Positions 9,456 to 18,257 of a stretch of 64,000 nt of DNA are shown piece by piece (the first letter of the stretch is position 1; each line of letters begins with the position of its first letter). The position numbers and the translations under genes are program-made. Origin of the DNA: Vibrio sp. PID17_43. Lineage in GTDB: Bacteria > Pseudomonadota > Gammaproteobacteria > Enterobacterales > Vibrionaceae. The stretch covers positions 1-64,000 of the forward strand of contig NZ_LIXM01000002.1 of the NCBI RefSeq assembly GCF_002608565.1. The letters are read 5' to 3'. Below the pieces are notes generated by a model. That model made no database searches. It was not told the origin of the DNA and worked only from the letters and a program-made list of their open reading frames with translations.

Positions 9456-10661
9456 TTATCTCTCCACCAATGCTACTTTACGGTTGTACACGTTCATTAA
9501 CGCAGACGTAATCAAACTTAACGTTAAATATACCCCCATAGTCATGGCGATGATCTCAATCGCTTGGCCCGTTTGGTTAAGTGTTGTTCCTGCAAAAACG
9601 GACACGAGATCTGGGTAACCAATTGCCATCGCCAATGAAGAGTTCTTAGTCAAATTTAAGTACTGGCTAGTGAGTGGAGGAATGATAATGCGCATAGCCT
9701 GAGGAATGACAACAAGTTTAAGCGTTTTGGCACGAGGTAGACCGAGAGACATCGCCGCTTCGGTTTGACCATGACTTACTGCATTTATCCCTGAACGGAC
9801 AATCTCTGCGATGAATGAGGCGGTGTAAACGCTCAGAGCCAGAAGCAGTGCTGCTAATTCCGGAATGATGCTAATACCGCCACGAAAGTTGAAGCCTTTT
9901 AGTTCAGGGTAATCGAGAGAGATAGGCATGCCAGCTAAGAAATATACCAAAAGTGGAAGACCAACGACTAAGCCTAGCACAATCCGGACCATTGGTGTTT
10001 GTTGTCCAGTCAAGCGTTGTTTGTTTTTAGCCCAGCGTCCAATCAGTAGGCTTGCGAGCACGCCCAAAATAAATGCGGCAATAACAAAACCACTGCCATG
10101 TCCCATTACAGGAGATGGTAAGAAGAGACCACGAACATTTAAGAATATGACTTCACCTAGGCTGATACTTTGTCTAGGCGAGGGTAGAGCTTGTAGAACT
10201 GCGAAATACCAGAAGAAGATTTGCAAAAGAAGAGGGATATTACGAAAGGTCTCGATATAAACCGCTGCAAGTCGACTGATGAGCCAGTTGGAAGAAAGTC
10301 GTGCGATACCCATAACAAAACCAATAATGGTTGCGAGGATAATCCCCAAAACAGAGACTAACGCGGTGTTAAGAAGGCCGATGAAAAAAGTTCTCCCGTA
10401 AGAGAATGTTTCATCATATTCGATAAGAGTGAGCCCAATCCCAAAGCCCGCCTCTTGGTTTAAAAAATCAAACCCAGTTGCAATACCACGAGCGTTAAGA
10501 TTGGTAAGTGCGTTATTAATGATGGTGTAAAAGAAAAAAACCAGAGCAGCAATCGCAATGATTTGAAAAAGCGCAGAACGGAAGACTGGATTATAAATCA
10601 AGCTTTTCTTTTCGTTTGGCTTGGACATCGTAGTTAGTAATGCATTATTCGTCGGTTTCAT
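9456..10661 (-). CDS. aapQ: Amino-acid ABC transporter permease AapQ
   Basis: The 401-residue permease is the partner of AapM, with about eight membrane segments and an EAA loop (GQTEAAMSLGLPRAKTLKLV) near residue 300. An alternative ATG lies 11 codons inside (MSKPNEKKS), so the first residues are uncertain. It follows aapJ after a 223-bp gap containing a hairpin, which probably lets the binding protein be made in excess of the membrane parts. Confidence 0.92.
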   Translation of the reverse strand: MKPTNNALLTTMSKPNEKKSLIYNPVFRSALFQIIAIAALVFFFYTIINNALTNLNARGIATGFDFLNQEAGFGIGLTLIEYDETFSYGRTFFIGLLNTALVSVLGIILATIIGFVMGIARLSSNWLISRLAAVYIETFRNIPLLLQIFFWYFAVLQALPSPRQSISLGEVIFLNVRGLFLPSPVMGHGSGFVIAAFILGVLASLLIGRWAKNKQRLTGQQTPMVRIVLGLVVGLPLLVYFLAGMPISLDYPELKGFNFRGGISIIPELAALLLALSVYTASFIAEIVRSGINAVSHGQTEAAMSLGLPRAKTLKLVVIPQAMRIIIPPLTSQYLNLTKNSSLAMAIGYPDLVSVFAGTTLNQTGQAIEIIAMTMGVYLTLSLITSALMNVYNRKVALVER

Positions 10662-10852
10662 ACAGCGATAACCTCAAACCTATATCTATAGATATCTATG
10701 AAACCAGCAGCCATTCGTAAGTTATTCGCTGAAAACAGGATGACAGTTTTAGTTGCTGAGGTGGCAAACTATAATAATCAGGTGCTGTTTTAAGAGATTG
10801 TGCCCTCGTGCTGGCTGATGGCTAACTGATCGAGACGGATATGATCAAGAAA

Positions 10853-10872
10853 AGGGCGGCACTAACCGCCCT
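10853..10872 (-). terminator. Intercistronic hairpin between aapJ and aapQ
   Basis: On the minus strand AGGGCGG and CCGCCCT pair around a 6-nt loop and run into TTTTCTTG just after the aapJ stop. It looks like a leaky terminator or 3' stabiliser giving more binding-protein mRNA than permease mRNA. The rest of 10662-10884 shows no gene. Confidence 0.7.
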
Positions 10873-10884
10873 ATATCGCTTCTC

Positions 10885-11913
10885 TTATCGGATAGGTGGT
10901 GCGTACATGAAACCGCCCGCATTCCAAAGCGCATTGACGCCACGAGAAATTTGTAGAGGAGAGTTTGTACCCACCGTACGCTCGAAGCTTTCACCATAGT
11001 TACCGACTTGCTTAATAACTTGGTAGCCCCAATCGTCACGAATGCCAAGACCTTTGCCTTTCGGGCCATCTACACCAAGAATGCGTTTGATGTTTGGATC
11101 GGTTGATTTCAACATTTTGTCGGCATTCTTTGAGGTAACGCCGTATTCTTCGGCATTAATCATTGCAAATAGTGTCCATTTTGCAATATTGAACCATTGG
11201 TCATCACCTTGACGAACAACCGGACCTAGAGGCTCTTTAGACACGATTTCAGGAAGCACGGTTGCTGAAGATGGGTCTTGTAGGTTTAAACGAAGGGCAT
11301 AAAGACCAGATTGGTCTGTAGTGAGTACGTCACAGCGACCAGCATCGAAACCTTTGGATGTTTGTGCTGCAGTATCAAATACGACCGGTTTGTAAGACAT
11401 GCCTTGATTACGGAAGTAGTCTGCTAGGTTAAGCTCTGTCGTTGTTCCCGACTGTACACAGACTGAAGCACCATCAAGTTCTTTGGCACTTGAAATACCA
11501 AGATCCTTTTTAACCATAAAACCTTGGCCATCGTAGTAGTTCACACCAACAAAATTGAGACCAAGAGCAGTATCACGATGAAGTGTCCAAGTGGTATTAC
11601 GAGGAAGCACATCGATTTCGCCTGATTGTAATGCTGTGAAACGTTCTTTCGCGGTAAGAGGAACATATTTCACTTTGCTTTTATCCCCAAGCACAGCGGC
11701 AGCTATTGCTTGGCAATATTCTACGTCGATACCTTCCCACTCACCTTTTGAGTTAGGGTTGGAGAACCCAGGTAGACCAGTACTGACACCACATGTAAGA
11801 AAACCTTGCTTTGTGACTTTGTCCAAAGTAGTGCCTGCTGCTTGAGCTGACATTGACATCATGGCAGTGGAAGCCACTACTACGGAAGCAAGAACTGTTA
11901 ATTTATTTGCCAT
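10885..11913 (-). CDS. aapJ: Amino-acid ABC transporter periplasmic binding protein AapJ
   Basis: The 342-residue precursor starts MANKLTVLASVVVASTAMMS and has a signal peptide cut near AQA-AGTTLDK. The mature part is a bacterial periplasmic solute-binding protein of family 3 (TKQGFLTCGVSTGLPGFS, GEWEGIDVEYC, PRNTTWTLHRD). I chose ATG 11913 because GGAAGGATAC precedes it at good spacing; an ATG 24 bases upstream lacks this. A leader hairpin ATCAGG-AGCGA-CCTGAT lies at 11943-11959. It heads the aapJQMP operon. Confidence 0.93.
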   Translation of the reverse strand: MANKLTVLASVVVASTAMMSMSAQAAGTTLDKVTKQGFLTCGVSTGLPGFSNPNSKGEWEGIDVEYCQAIAAAVLGDKSKVKYVPLTAKERFTALQSGEIDVLPRNTTWTLHRDTALGLNFVGVNYYDGQGFMVKKDLGISSAKELDGASVCVQSGTTTELNLADYFRNQGMSYKPVVFDTAAQTSKGFDAGRCDVLTTDQSGLYALRLNLQDPSSATVLPEIVSKEPLGPVVRQGDDQWFNIAKWTLFAMINAEEYGVTSKNADKMLKSTDPNIKRILGVDGPKGKGLGIRDDWGYQVIKQVGNYGESFERTVGTNSPLQISRGVNALWNAGGFMYAPPIR

Positions 11914-12372
11914 TTGTATCCTTCCTGTATGATCCATGTTTAATCAGGAGCGACCTGATACAACGTGACCAATTTATTAGTGTTATCGTCCTAGATGGTT
12001 GTTTTACGAATAAACGACAATCGATAAATCAACCAGTTATAAGCGTAGAAAAGGATCTGATAATTCTCAAATATATAATTTAAAAAGGGTTTTTAAGAGA
12101 ATCACAAAATGCCTACAAATTAGAATGACGAAATGTAAAACAGTTGTAAATAGTGCAACAAGTGGTTAATTCAGTGCGTCAGAACAATCGATAGTCTGGT
12201 TGAGTAAACTGTAGAATAATTGTTTGTTCTTAAAAGTGTCAGCAGTTGTGCGAAACTGAGTTAGCATGAAATTCGAACAAAAATTATTTTTGATATCGAA
12301 ACTTGGTGAAGTGGTTGCCCAGTTTTTGGTAGCATGAGTCTAGACAGTTAATTGAAATCATCATGGATTGAA
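11914..12372. other. Divergent regulatory region between aapJ and the CysG-like gene
   Basis: No ORF here is supported. It holds the aapJ leader hairpin (11943-11959) and, next to the plus-strand gene, an AT-rich inverted repeat with TTCGA/TCGAA ends (about 12272-12300). I recognise no known operator. Confidence 0.5.
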
Positions 12373-13293
12373 ATGCGATACTTTCCCCTGTTCTTAGATT
12401 TAGTATGCAAGCCAGTGCTTATTATCGGTGGTGGTGAGGTTGCGAGCCGTAAGGTTGAAGCGTTGCTTAAAGCAGGAGCTGACGTCACGATTGTATCTCC
12501 AACACTTGTTGACTTCCTCGCCCAATTGGTCGATTCGCATCAAGTGAGTTGGATTCAACGCTTTTATTCTAGTGACATTGTCACAAAAACATTTGTCCAA
12601 GTATGGGCGACGACTGATAACCCAGAGATTAATCACCAAGTTTATAAAGATGCAAAGGAACTAGGAATCCTAGTTAATGTTGTAGACGACAAACCATATT
12701 GTGACTTTATTACACCTTCGATGATAAATCGCGGGCGCATTCAAATTGCTATCTCAAGTGGTGGCGCATCCCCTGTACTGATTCGTAATATTCGGGAAAA
12801 GCTTGAATCAATCCTCCCACAGAATATGGGATTAATTGCAGAATTTGCTAACTCCAAACGAAACTCGATCAAAGAAGCGTTACCGAGTGTCGATCTGCGT
12901 CGAAAGTTCTGGGAGAACTATTTTTCTAATCCAGAGGTAGAAAATGCGCGTGATAATCGAGAGTTGGAAGCCATCTATCAGCACACAATGGCAAAACCGT
13001 TGGATGAGAAAGGCAGTTGTACTTGGATTCAGGTAGGTGCTGACGTCGAAATGCTGCCGATTAAAGCGGTGCGATATATGCAACAAGCTGAATCTGTTCT
13101 GTATTCGACGAAGTGTGCTGCTGATGTGATGGAGCTGGTTAGGCGAGATGCAGAACGAGAAGCGTTCACATGTGCAGCAGAGTTATCCGATAGACTGGCG
13201 AAGGCAAAAGAACAAAACTTGCGTATATGTGTATTTATACGTCAGGGCACGAGTGAGTTCTCGTTACTTCAAGGGCAAGACTTAGTTATCTGA
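12373..13293 (+). CDS. CysG-like precorrin-2 dehydrogenase/ferrochelatase with decayed methyltransferase tail
   Basis: Residues 1-205 match the CysG(B)/Met8 domain that oxidises precorrin-2 with NAD and inserts iron to form siroheme: MRYFPLFLDL, the nucleotide loop GGGEVASRK, VNVVDDKPYCDF (Asp about 105) and SSGGASPVLIR. Residues 217-303 resemble the first part of the uroporphyrinogen-III methyltransferase domain of CysG (VGAD..ML..KAVRYMQQAESVLYS, then VMELVRRDAERE), but the GAGPGD loop is lost and the protein stops where the catalytic GGDPF region should be. At 306 residues it is about two thirds of full CysG (457). I chose ATG 12373 (MRYFPLF) over the upstream TTG. The methyltransferase step must come from another gene. 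A terminator follows. Confidence 0.88.
   Translation: MRYFPLFLDLVCKPVLIIGGGEVASRKVEALLKAGADVTIVSPTLVDFLAQLVDSHQVSWIQRFYSSDIVTKTFVQVWATTDNPEINHQVYKDAKELGILVNVVDDKPYCDFITPSMINRGRIQIAISSGGASPVLIRNIREKLESILPQNMGLIAEFANSKRNSIKEALPSVDLRRKFWENYFSNPEVENARDNRELEAIYQHTMAKPLDEKGSCTWIQVGADVEMLPIKAVRYMQQAESVLYSTKCAADVMELVRRDAEREAFTCAAELSDRLAKAKEQNLRICVFIRQGTSEFSLLQGQDLVI
12572..12584. other. matS site (MatP-binding), exact match
   Basis: GTGACATTGTCAC fits the matS consensus GTGACRNYGTCAC in all positions. It lies inside the CysG-like gene. matP itself is in this window at 49.8 kb. Confidence 0.85.
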
Positions 13294-13319
13294 TTGAACC
13301 GCCTACACCGATGCAAACA

Positions 13320-13350
13320 AAAACGCCAACAAGTTACTTGTCGGCGTTTT
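13320..13350. terminator. Bidirectional terminator between the CysG-like gene and yajQ
   Basis: AAAACGCCAACAAG and CTTGTCGGCGTTTT pair with one mismatch around a 3-nt loop, between two converging genes. Confidence 0.88.
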
Positions 13351-13390
13351 CAATTTGACGTCAAACAACTAATGACGTGGAGAATAGTGC

Positions 13391-13873
13391 TTAATCACGG
13401 AAATTGTTGAACTGGAATGGTTGACCCAGTTCCGCTTCACGGATAGCCGCCATCGTTGCTTGTAGATCATCACGCTTCTTACCAGTAACGCGAACTTTAT
13501 CGCCTTGAATAGAAGCTTGAACTTTTAACTTCGCGTCTTTGATGAGCTTAACCACTTTTTTCGCTGTTGGTGTATCAATACCTTGACGGAAAACGATGTT
13601 TTGTTGCCAGTTCTTGCCTGTAATATCAGGCTTTTGTGCGTCCATTGCATTCGCATCAATATTACGTTTTGCTAAATGACCACGCAAGATGTCACGCATT
13701 TGCTTTAGTTGGAAGTCACCTTCCGCTAACATTTTTACGTTTTCTTCTACTAGCTCAAAGCTCGCATTCACATTGCGGAAATCAAAACGAGTAGACAGTT
13801 CACGGTTAGCGTTATCAACCGCATTACGAAGTTCAACGGTATCGATTTCTGAAACAATATCAAACGATGGCAT
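13391..13873 (-). CDS. yajQ: YajQ family nucleotide-binding protein
   Basis: The 160-residue protein begins [22 protein letters not shown] and matches the UPF0234/YajQ family over its length, including [15 protein letters not shown] and [14 protein letters not shown]. The fold is two RRM-like ferredoxin domains. Some homologues bind cyclic di-GMP and act with transcription factors, others were reported to bind tRNA or GTP; the role here is not visible from sequence. It is followed on the same strand by the DAHP synthase gene upstream, 32 bp away. Confidence 0.93.
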   Translation of the reverse strand: MPSFDIVSEIDTVELRNAVDNANRELSTRFDFRNVNASFELVEENVKMLAEGDFQLKQMRDILRGHLAKRNIDANAMDAQKPDITGKNWQQNIVFRQGIDTPTAKKVVKLIKDAKLKVQASIQGDKVRVTGKKRDDLQATMAAIREAELGQPFQFNNFRD

Positions 13874-13905
13874 GGAGATTCCTTGATTATCTTGTTATAG
13901 GGAAA

Positions 13906-14958
13906 TTATTTACTGGATTTTACCGCATCTGACAGCATATCCAGTATAGTCACGGTATCATCCCAACCTAAACATGGATCAGTAATCGATTGACCATAAG
14001 TTAGGTTGTTAATATCCGTCATTGGCTGGTTGCCTTCAATGATGAAACTCTCTGCCATGATACCAGCTATGCGAGTGCTGCCTGATTTAATCTGATCACA
14101 GATATCTGCGGCAACATCGATTTGTTTTCTGTGCTGCTTCTGACAGTTCGCATGGCTGAAGTCTACAATCAAACGCTCTGGCAGACCAAACTCAGCGAGT
14201 GCATCACACGCTTGCTTTATCGATGCCTCATCGAAATTAGGGCCTTTCTCACCACCACGTAAAATGATGTGACCATAAGGGTTACCACTGGTGCGGTATA
14301 CGGTCATACGGCCATTCTTATCTGGAGAATAGAAATAATGTGACGCTTGGGCTGCACGAATCGCATCAATAGCAATTTTCACATTACCGTTCGTTCCGTT
14401 CTTGAAACCAACTGGGCAAGATAGCGCTGATGCCATTTCACGGTGGATTTGAGATTCTGTCGTGCGCGCGCCAATCGCGCCCCAAGAGATCAAATCAGCA
14501 ATGTATTGGCCTGTGACCATATCAAGAAACTCAGTAGCGGTTGCAAGACCAAGCTTGTTGATATCCAGTAGTAGTTTACGAGCTTTGTGCAGACCTGCCT
14601 CAAGCGCGTAAGAACCGTCTAGGTTAGGGTCGGTAATGAGACCTTTCCAACCAACTACTGTACGAGGCTTTTCAAAGTAAGTACGCATCACAATAAACAG
14701 TTCGTCTTTGTAATTATCTTGAATTTGACTTAGGCGCGTAGCGTAATCTAGCGCTGCATCTGTGTCATGTACTGAGCATGGGCCCACAATAGCAAGAATA
14801 CGATCATCCTCACCGGATAAAATGCGTTCAATTTGGCGGCGAGATTGAGCTATACGTTCTGCGACATCGTCAGTGATAGGGTGCACGCTTCCAAGTTCAG
14901 CGGGGGTAGGCATCGGACCCAAAGGTTGGGTTCTCAATTCATCTGTTTTAATAGGCAT
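13906..14958 (-). CDS. aroH: DAHP synthase, AroH-like (tryptophan-sensitive type)
   Basis: The enzyme condenses phosphoenolpyruvate and erythrose 4-phosphate, the first step of aromatic synthesis. The 350 residues carry IVGPCSVHD, EKPRTVVGWKGL, GARTTESQ and DFSHANCQKQH of type I-alpha DAHP synthases. Its N-terminus (TDELRTQPL..PTPAEL), DKNGRMTVYRTSGNPYGH and MAESFIIEG are closer to E. coli AroH than to AroG or AroF, from memory of those sequences, so tryptophan feedback is likely but unproved. An upstream CTAG half-site like a TrpR operator lies at 15036-15047. The start ATG is the only reasonable one. Confidence 0.88.
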   Translation of the reverse strand: MPIKTDELRTQPLGPMPTPAELGSVHPITDDVAERIAQSRRQIERILSGEDDRILAIVGPCSVHDTDAALDYATRLSQIQDNYKDELFIVMRTYFEKPRTVVGWKGLITDPNLDGSYALEAGLHKARKLLLDINKLGLATATEFLDMVTGQYIADLISWGAIGARTTESQIHREMASALSCPVGFKNGTNGNVKIAIDAIRAAQASHYFYSPDKNGRMTVYRTSGNPYGHIILRGGEKGPNFDEASIKQACDALAEFGLPERLIVDFSHANCQKQHRKQIDVAADICDQIKSGSTRIAGIMAESFIIEGNQPMTDINNLTYGQSITDPCLGWDDTVTILDMLSDAVKSSK

Positions 14959-15309
14959 GTTATAGCTTTATTCTCTATTGCGAAGCGGTAAAGATAACGG
15001 AATTACACTTAGGAATAAACCGTTTAACGGGATTCTTCTCTAGTTAATATCGAATTGTATACAAAGGCGTTGATATTCATTGAATACACTTATATATAAA
15101 TTGTAAGAATCGCTTACGATATCAATACATGGTTGTTTGGATGTATAACAATTTTTTCGAAATACTAACAGTGTGAATAGATTGATTGTTCCAAACTAAA
15201 GGGAATAGTGCGAGTTAATCATCAGTGACACTGTCGCTAAAGAAGTTTTTTTTTAATCAATGACAACTAATCATCAACATTACTTTGACATTTTTTATCT
15301 TCATTGATT
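14959..15309. other. Divergent promoter region between the DAHP synthase and the DUF4442 gene
   Basis: No gene is supported in this AT-rich gap. It contains the short palindrome CCGTTTAACGG near 15020, a TrpR-like half-site TTCTCTAGTTAA at 15036-15047 and a near-matS site at 15225-15237. Confidence 0.5.
15225..15237. other. Near-matS site (12 of 13)
   Basis: GTGACACTGTCGC differs from the matS consensus only at the penultimate position. Confidence 0.4.
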
Positions 15310-15326
15310 AACTGGTCAGACTAGCT
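15310..15326 (+). promoter_or_regulatory. FadR operator upstream of the DUF4442 gene
   Basis: AACTGGTCAGACTAGCT fits the FadR consensus (A.CTGGTC.GAC.AG.T) in all informative positions. It ends 16 bases before the start codon, placing it near or downstream of the transcription start, a position suited to repression relieved by long-chain acyl-CoA. Confidence 0.75.
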
Positions 15327-15342
15327 TGGTAAGGAGACCAAA

Positions 15343-15825
15343 ATGTTATCAGCAGTCCGCCGTGCGAATCTTTATCTCAATCTTTTCGGTTTTTCTAAAG
15401 TCCCACTTATCTGGCTTTGTCGACCAAAGATACTCGCCATTGATGACAAGCATGTAGAAGTGAGGATCCCGCTTAGAAGAAGAACTAAGAACCATCTCAA
15501 TAGTATGTATTTCGGCGCGTTAGCGGTGGGAGCTGATGTGGCTGGCGGCTTTCTCGCCATGAGTAAAGCGCAAGAGCAGGGAGAAAAAATTTCGCTGGCA
15601 TTTAAAGGAGTGAATGCCGATTTCTTAAAACGCCCTGAAGGTGATGTGCATTTTGTGTGTCACGATGGTCCAGTAATTGATGAGATGTTGCGTACCGCGC
15701 TAGAAACGGGTGAGCGGGTAAATCAGGATGTTAAGATCACCGCGTTATGCCCAAGTATTCATGGTGATGAACCAATGGCTGAATTCACTCTGACATTATC
15801 GATTAAAAAAGCAGCCCAACGTTAG
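15343..15825 (+). CDS. DUF4442 hotdog-fold thioesterase-like protein
   Basis: The 160-residue protein belongs to the DUF4442 branch of the hotdog superfamily, related to acyl-CoA thioesterases (NHLNSMYFGALAVGADVAGGF holds the hotdog helix). AAGGAGACC precedes the ATG at good spacing. It is a single-gene unit: a FadR operator lies in its leader and a terminator hairpin overlaps its stop codon. The context argues for a role in acyl-CoA or fatty-acid turnover; the substrate is not known from sequence. Confidence 0.85.
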   Translation: MLSAVRRANLYLNLFGFSKVPLIWLCRPKILAIDDKHVEVRIPLRRRTKNHLNSMYFGALAVGADVAGGFLAMSKAQEQGEKISLAFKGVNADFLKRPEGDVHFVCHDGPVIDEMLRTALETGERVNQDVKITALCPSIHGDEPMAEFTLTLSIKKAAQR

Positions 15826-15832
15826 GCTGCTT
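15809..15832. terminator. Terminator overlapping the stop codon of the DUF4442 gene
   Basis: AAGCAGCC and GGCTGCTT pair around an 8-nt loop that includes the stop codon TAG; an A-run on the left gives a T-run for the converging gene on the minus strand. Confidence 0.75.
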
Positions 15833-15853
15833 AATTGATGTTGAATGGGCCAA

Positions 15854-17206
15854 TTAACTCAATTCGATTTTCTCGATAGAGACGATTTTTGAACGATTCA
15901 AAACGACTTTCCATCGATAGAATACGGGGGCATCGGTGTGGTTGTCTTCTTTGACAATCACATTGAGCAAATGCCTTTTCTCGACGGATTCTTTACTGAC
16001 TTGCCCATCATGTAAGCGGTAAACTCGGTTTGTGCTTTTATCCATTAAACGGATGATAGGGCGTAAACTGAAGTTCAATATTTCTCGTGTTTGCTCATAA
16101 CCACTTAAAAACATCGATGTCGTCATTTCAGTCTTAGCGTGATAATGAAGAATCTGTTCTTCGCGTTGTACAACTCGCTTCTTGCGGATATTTTGAATAC
16201 GATCTGGCAGGCTCGATAACGAACGATAATCGAGCCATTCTAATTTACGGCCAACGACTTTTTTGGTTGTTGGATCCATGTATTTCTTACGCCATTTGGG
16301 CTTGCCTTTACGAATCCAACGCCACATGGCATCGCGCAGATCGTCTTTGAATATTTCACGTAGTGCGTAAATAAACGACATGGCAATAATGAACGACGCG
16401 GAAATCTCACCAAGATAATCGCGAGCAAGAATCACGGTTGAAGTCACCACGACCATCACTAAGCCTGTCGCTATTCCTTTGATCGCACGCTTGATGTTAT
16501 TACCCATTGATGTCGTCTTTTCGCTAAGTACGATTGGGTGTTCAATCAAACGTCGTAACAACCGCATTTTATTAGACAATCGAGTGACGTCTTCAACTAC
16601 GCTTGCTGAATTGTAGTTATTCAGCTTTCGGTGCGCTTGTTCTTTCTCACAGAGTATGATGAGGCGTTCTTTAATCGTACTATAGTCACCTTCACGAGGG
16701 AGGTGTGCGACAAGGGATAAGAACTTTTGTTCGGTATACCATGACAAATAGTTATCGATATTGACATAGTAACGTTTTAGGTTTTCTTCGTAAGGAATTG
16801 AACGTCGAAGTCGTTTCAAGATATCGATGGTCAGCTCAATCACGTCATCTACTTCCTCGCCTGTTACGCTGTCACTCTCATGTTTATTCAACGCCGCCAC
16901 TGCTTTATCTAAAGCGATGACGTATTGATAAGCAAAAAGGCTTAAACTGACTCGGTATTGCTGATTGGATAAGCGGCCTCGTTTTGCTAATCGGCTGTGA
17001 ACAAGTGGGAGCAGCGCTTCTGTACTGTAGTAAGCACGTTTTTGCGTGATGGAGGTGTAATAGAATTCAGACTCACTGATGATATCGGCATTTAAACCAA
17101 GTTCGCCAGGGACAAAAATGTAGATATCTAGGTCGAGTGTTTTACTCTTTGCCAAAGCATGGCTAATTTTTAGGGTGATCGAATCCTGTTTGTCGACGGT
17201 GACCAA
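15854..17206 (-). CDS. Unknown membrane-anchored protein (two central transmembrane helices)
   Basis: I do not recognise this 450-residue protein. The first 235 residues look soluble and helical, two hydrophobic segments lie at about 243-262 and 266-286, then a basic loop (WIRKGKPKWRKKYMDP) and a soluble C-terminal half ending with a beta-rich region. Both soluble parts are probably cytoplasmic. The start is TTG at 17206, chosen because AGGAGCTTTCC precedes it at correct spacing and no ATG fits. It stands alone, divergent from the S1-domain gene. A near-matS site lies inside at 16863. Confidence 0.75.
   Translation of the reverse strand: MVTVDKQDSITLKISHALAKSKTLDLDIYIFVPGELGLNADIISESEFYYTSITQKRAYYSTEALLPLVHSRLAKRGRLSNQQYRVSLSLFAYQYVIALDKAVAALNKHESDSVTGEEVDDVIELTIDILKRLRRSIPYEENLKRYYVNIDNYLSWYTEQKFLSLVAHLPREGDYSTIKERLIILCEKEQAHRKLNNYNSASVVEDVTRLSNKMRLLRRLIEHPIVLSEKTTSMGNNIKRAIKGIATGLVMVVVTSTVILARDYLGEISASFIIAMSFIYALREIFKDDLRDAMWRWIRKGKPKWRKKYMDPTTKKVVGRKLEWLDYRSLSSLPDRIQNIRKKRVVQREEQILHYHAKTEMTTSMFLSGYEQTREILNFSLRPIIRLMDKSTNRVYRLHDGQVSKESVEKRHLLNVIVKEDNHTDAPVFYRWKVVLNRSKIVSIEKIELS
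16863..16875. other. Near-matS site (12 of 13)
   Basis: GTTACGCTGTCAC differs from matS only by T for G at position 3. The same variant recurs at 28083, 42944 and 49732. Confidence 0.4.
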
Positions 17207-17388
17207 GGAAAGCTCCTGATTTTGCTAACGCGTTCTATACCGATATGCGTCCTTGGGACGTGGCAACTTAAGGTCAGCTAGGATAAATTGTTGAACCATG
17301 ACAGCATAACAGAGAGGTGTGTATTTCTCTCTGATTTTCTTGTTAGTTTGGGTATAATTCCAATTAAATTTAAAAAGAGACAAACTCA

Positions 17389-18222
17389 ATGATTAAAATT
17401 GGTCAAATTAACAGCTTAGAAGTCACTAAAAAGGCTGATTTTGGTGTATTTCTGGATGGTGATGAGTACGGCTCGGTATTGCTGCCTAATAAGCATGTAC
17501 CTGAAGGTACCGAAATTGGCGTTCACCTCGACGTTTTTCTTTACTTCGATTCGGAAAGCCAGCTAGCTGCGACCATTGAAAAGCCAATCGCTCAAGTAGG
17601 CGAATGGGGCTTAATGACCGTTGAAGGCATCAACCAAACGGGTGCGTTTGTTAACTGGGGAATCAAAGAGAAAGATCTTCTGGTCCCATTTAGTGAGCAA
17701 CGTGCTCGCTTTGCTCCAGGTCAAAACATCTTAGTTTACGTGTATACGGACAAAGCGTCTGGTCGCATCGTCGGTACAACAAAGTTCAACAAGTTGCTAG
17801 ATAAAACACCTGCGAATTACGAAATTAACGAGCAAGTTGATTTGATTATCGCAGAGCGTAGCCAGTTAGGTTATAAGGCGATTGTGAACGGTAAACACTG
17901 GGGTATGATCTTCCCATCAGATGTATTCGGCAAGTTGTTTATTGGCAAGCAACTAAAAGGCTACATTAAGCAAATTCGTGAAGATGGTAAAATCGACTTA
18001 GCGCTACAAAAAGTCGGTGTAGCAAAGATGGATGACCTGTCGAGCAAGATCCTTGAGTTATTAGAGAAGAAGGGGGGATTCCTTCCTTTGAATGATAAAT
18101 CAGCGCCAGAAGCGATTTTTGACGCCTTCCGTACCAGTAAAGGTACTTTTAAGAAGACTATCGGTGGTTTGTACAAACAGGGCAAGATCGTGATTGAGAA
18201 AGACGGAATTCGTCTTGCTTAA
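17389..18222 (+). CDS. CvfB/YitL family S1 RNA-binding protein
   Basis: The 277-residue protein has tandem S1-like OB domains (MIKIGQINSLEVTKKADFGVFLD near 1-60, then VGEWGLMTVEGINQTGAFVNWG near 75-140 and a third from about 150-215) and a C-terminal winged helix (KKGGFLPLNDKSAPEAIFDAF.TSKGTFKKTIG). This arrangement is that of the CvfB family, which binds RNA and affects virulence genes in Staphylococcus. Its targets here are unknown. It is followed by the hairpin-rich gap. Confidence 0.85.
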   Translation: MIKIGQINSLEVTKKADFGVFLDGDEYGSVLLPNKHVPEGTEIGVHLDVFLYFDSESQLAATIEKPIAQVGEWGLMTVEGINQTGAFVNWGIKEKDLLVPFSEQRARFAPGQNILVYVYTDKASGRIVGTTKFNKLLDKTPANYEINEQVDLIIAERSQLGYKAIVNGKHWGMIFPSDVFGKLFIGKQLKGYIKQIREDGKIDLALQKVGVAKMDDLSSKILELLEKKGGFLPLNDKSAPEAIFDAFRTSKGTFKKTIGGLYKQGKIVIEKDGIRLA

Positions 18223-18257
18223 GCTCGTTTTATAGAGAGCCTTTCAACCAAAAAAAT

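Noticed and set aside
9928..10260. 110-codon plus-strand ORF inside aapQ
   Set aside because: Opposite to a well-conserved permease; no ribosome-binding site or family resemblance.
11318..11330. SlmA- or matS-like GTGAGTACGTCAC in aapJ
   Set aside because: Two mismatches to matS and one extra base relative to the SlmA palindrome GTGAGTACTCAC.
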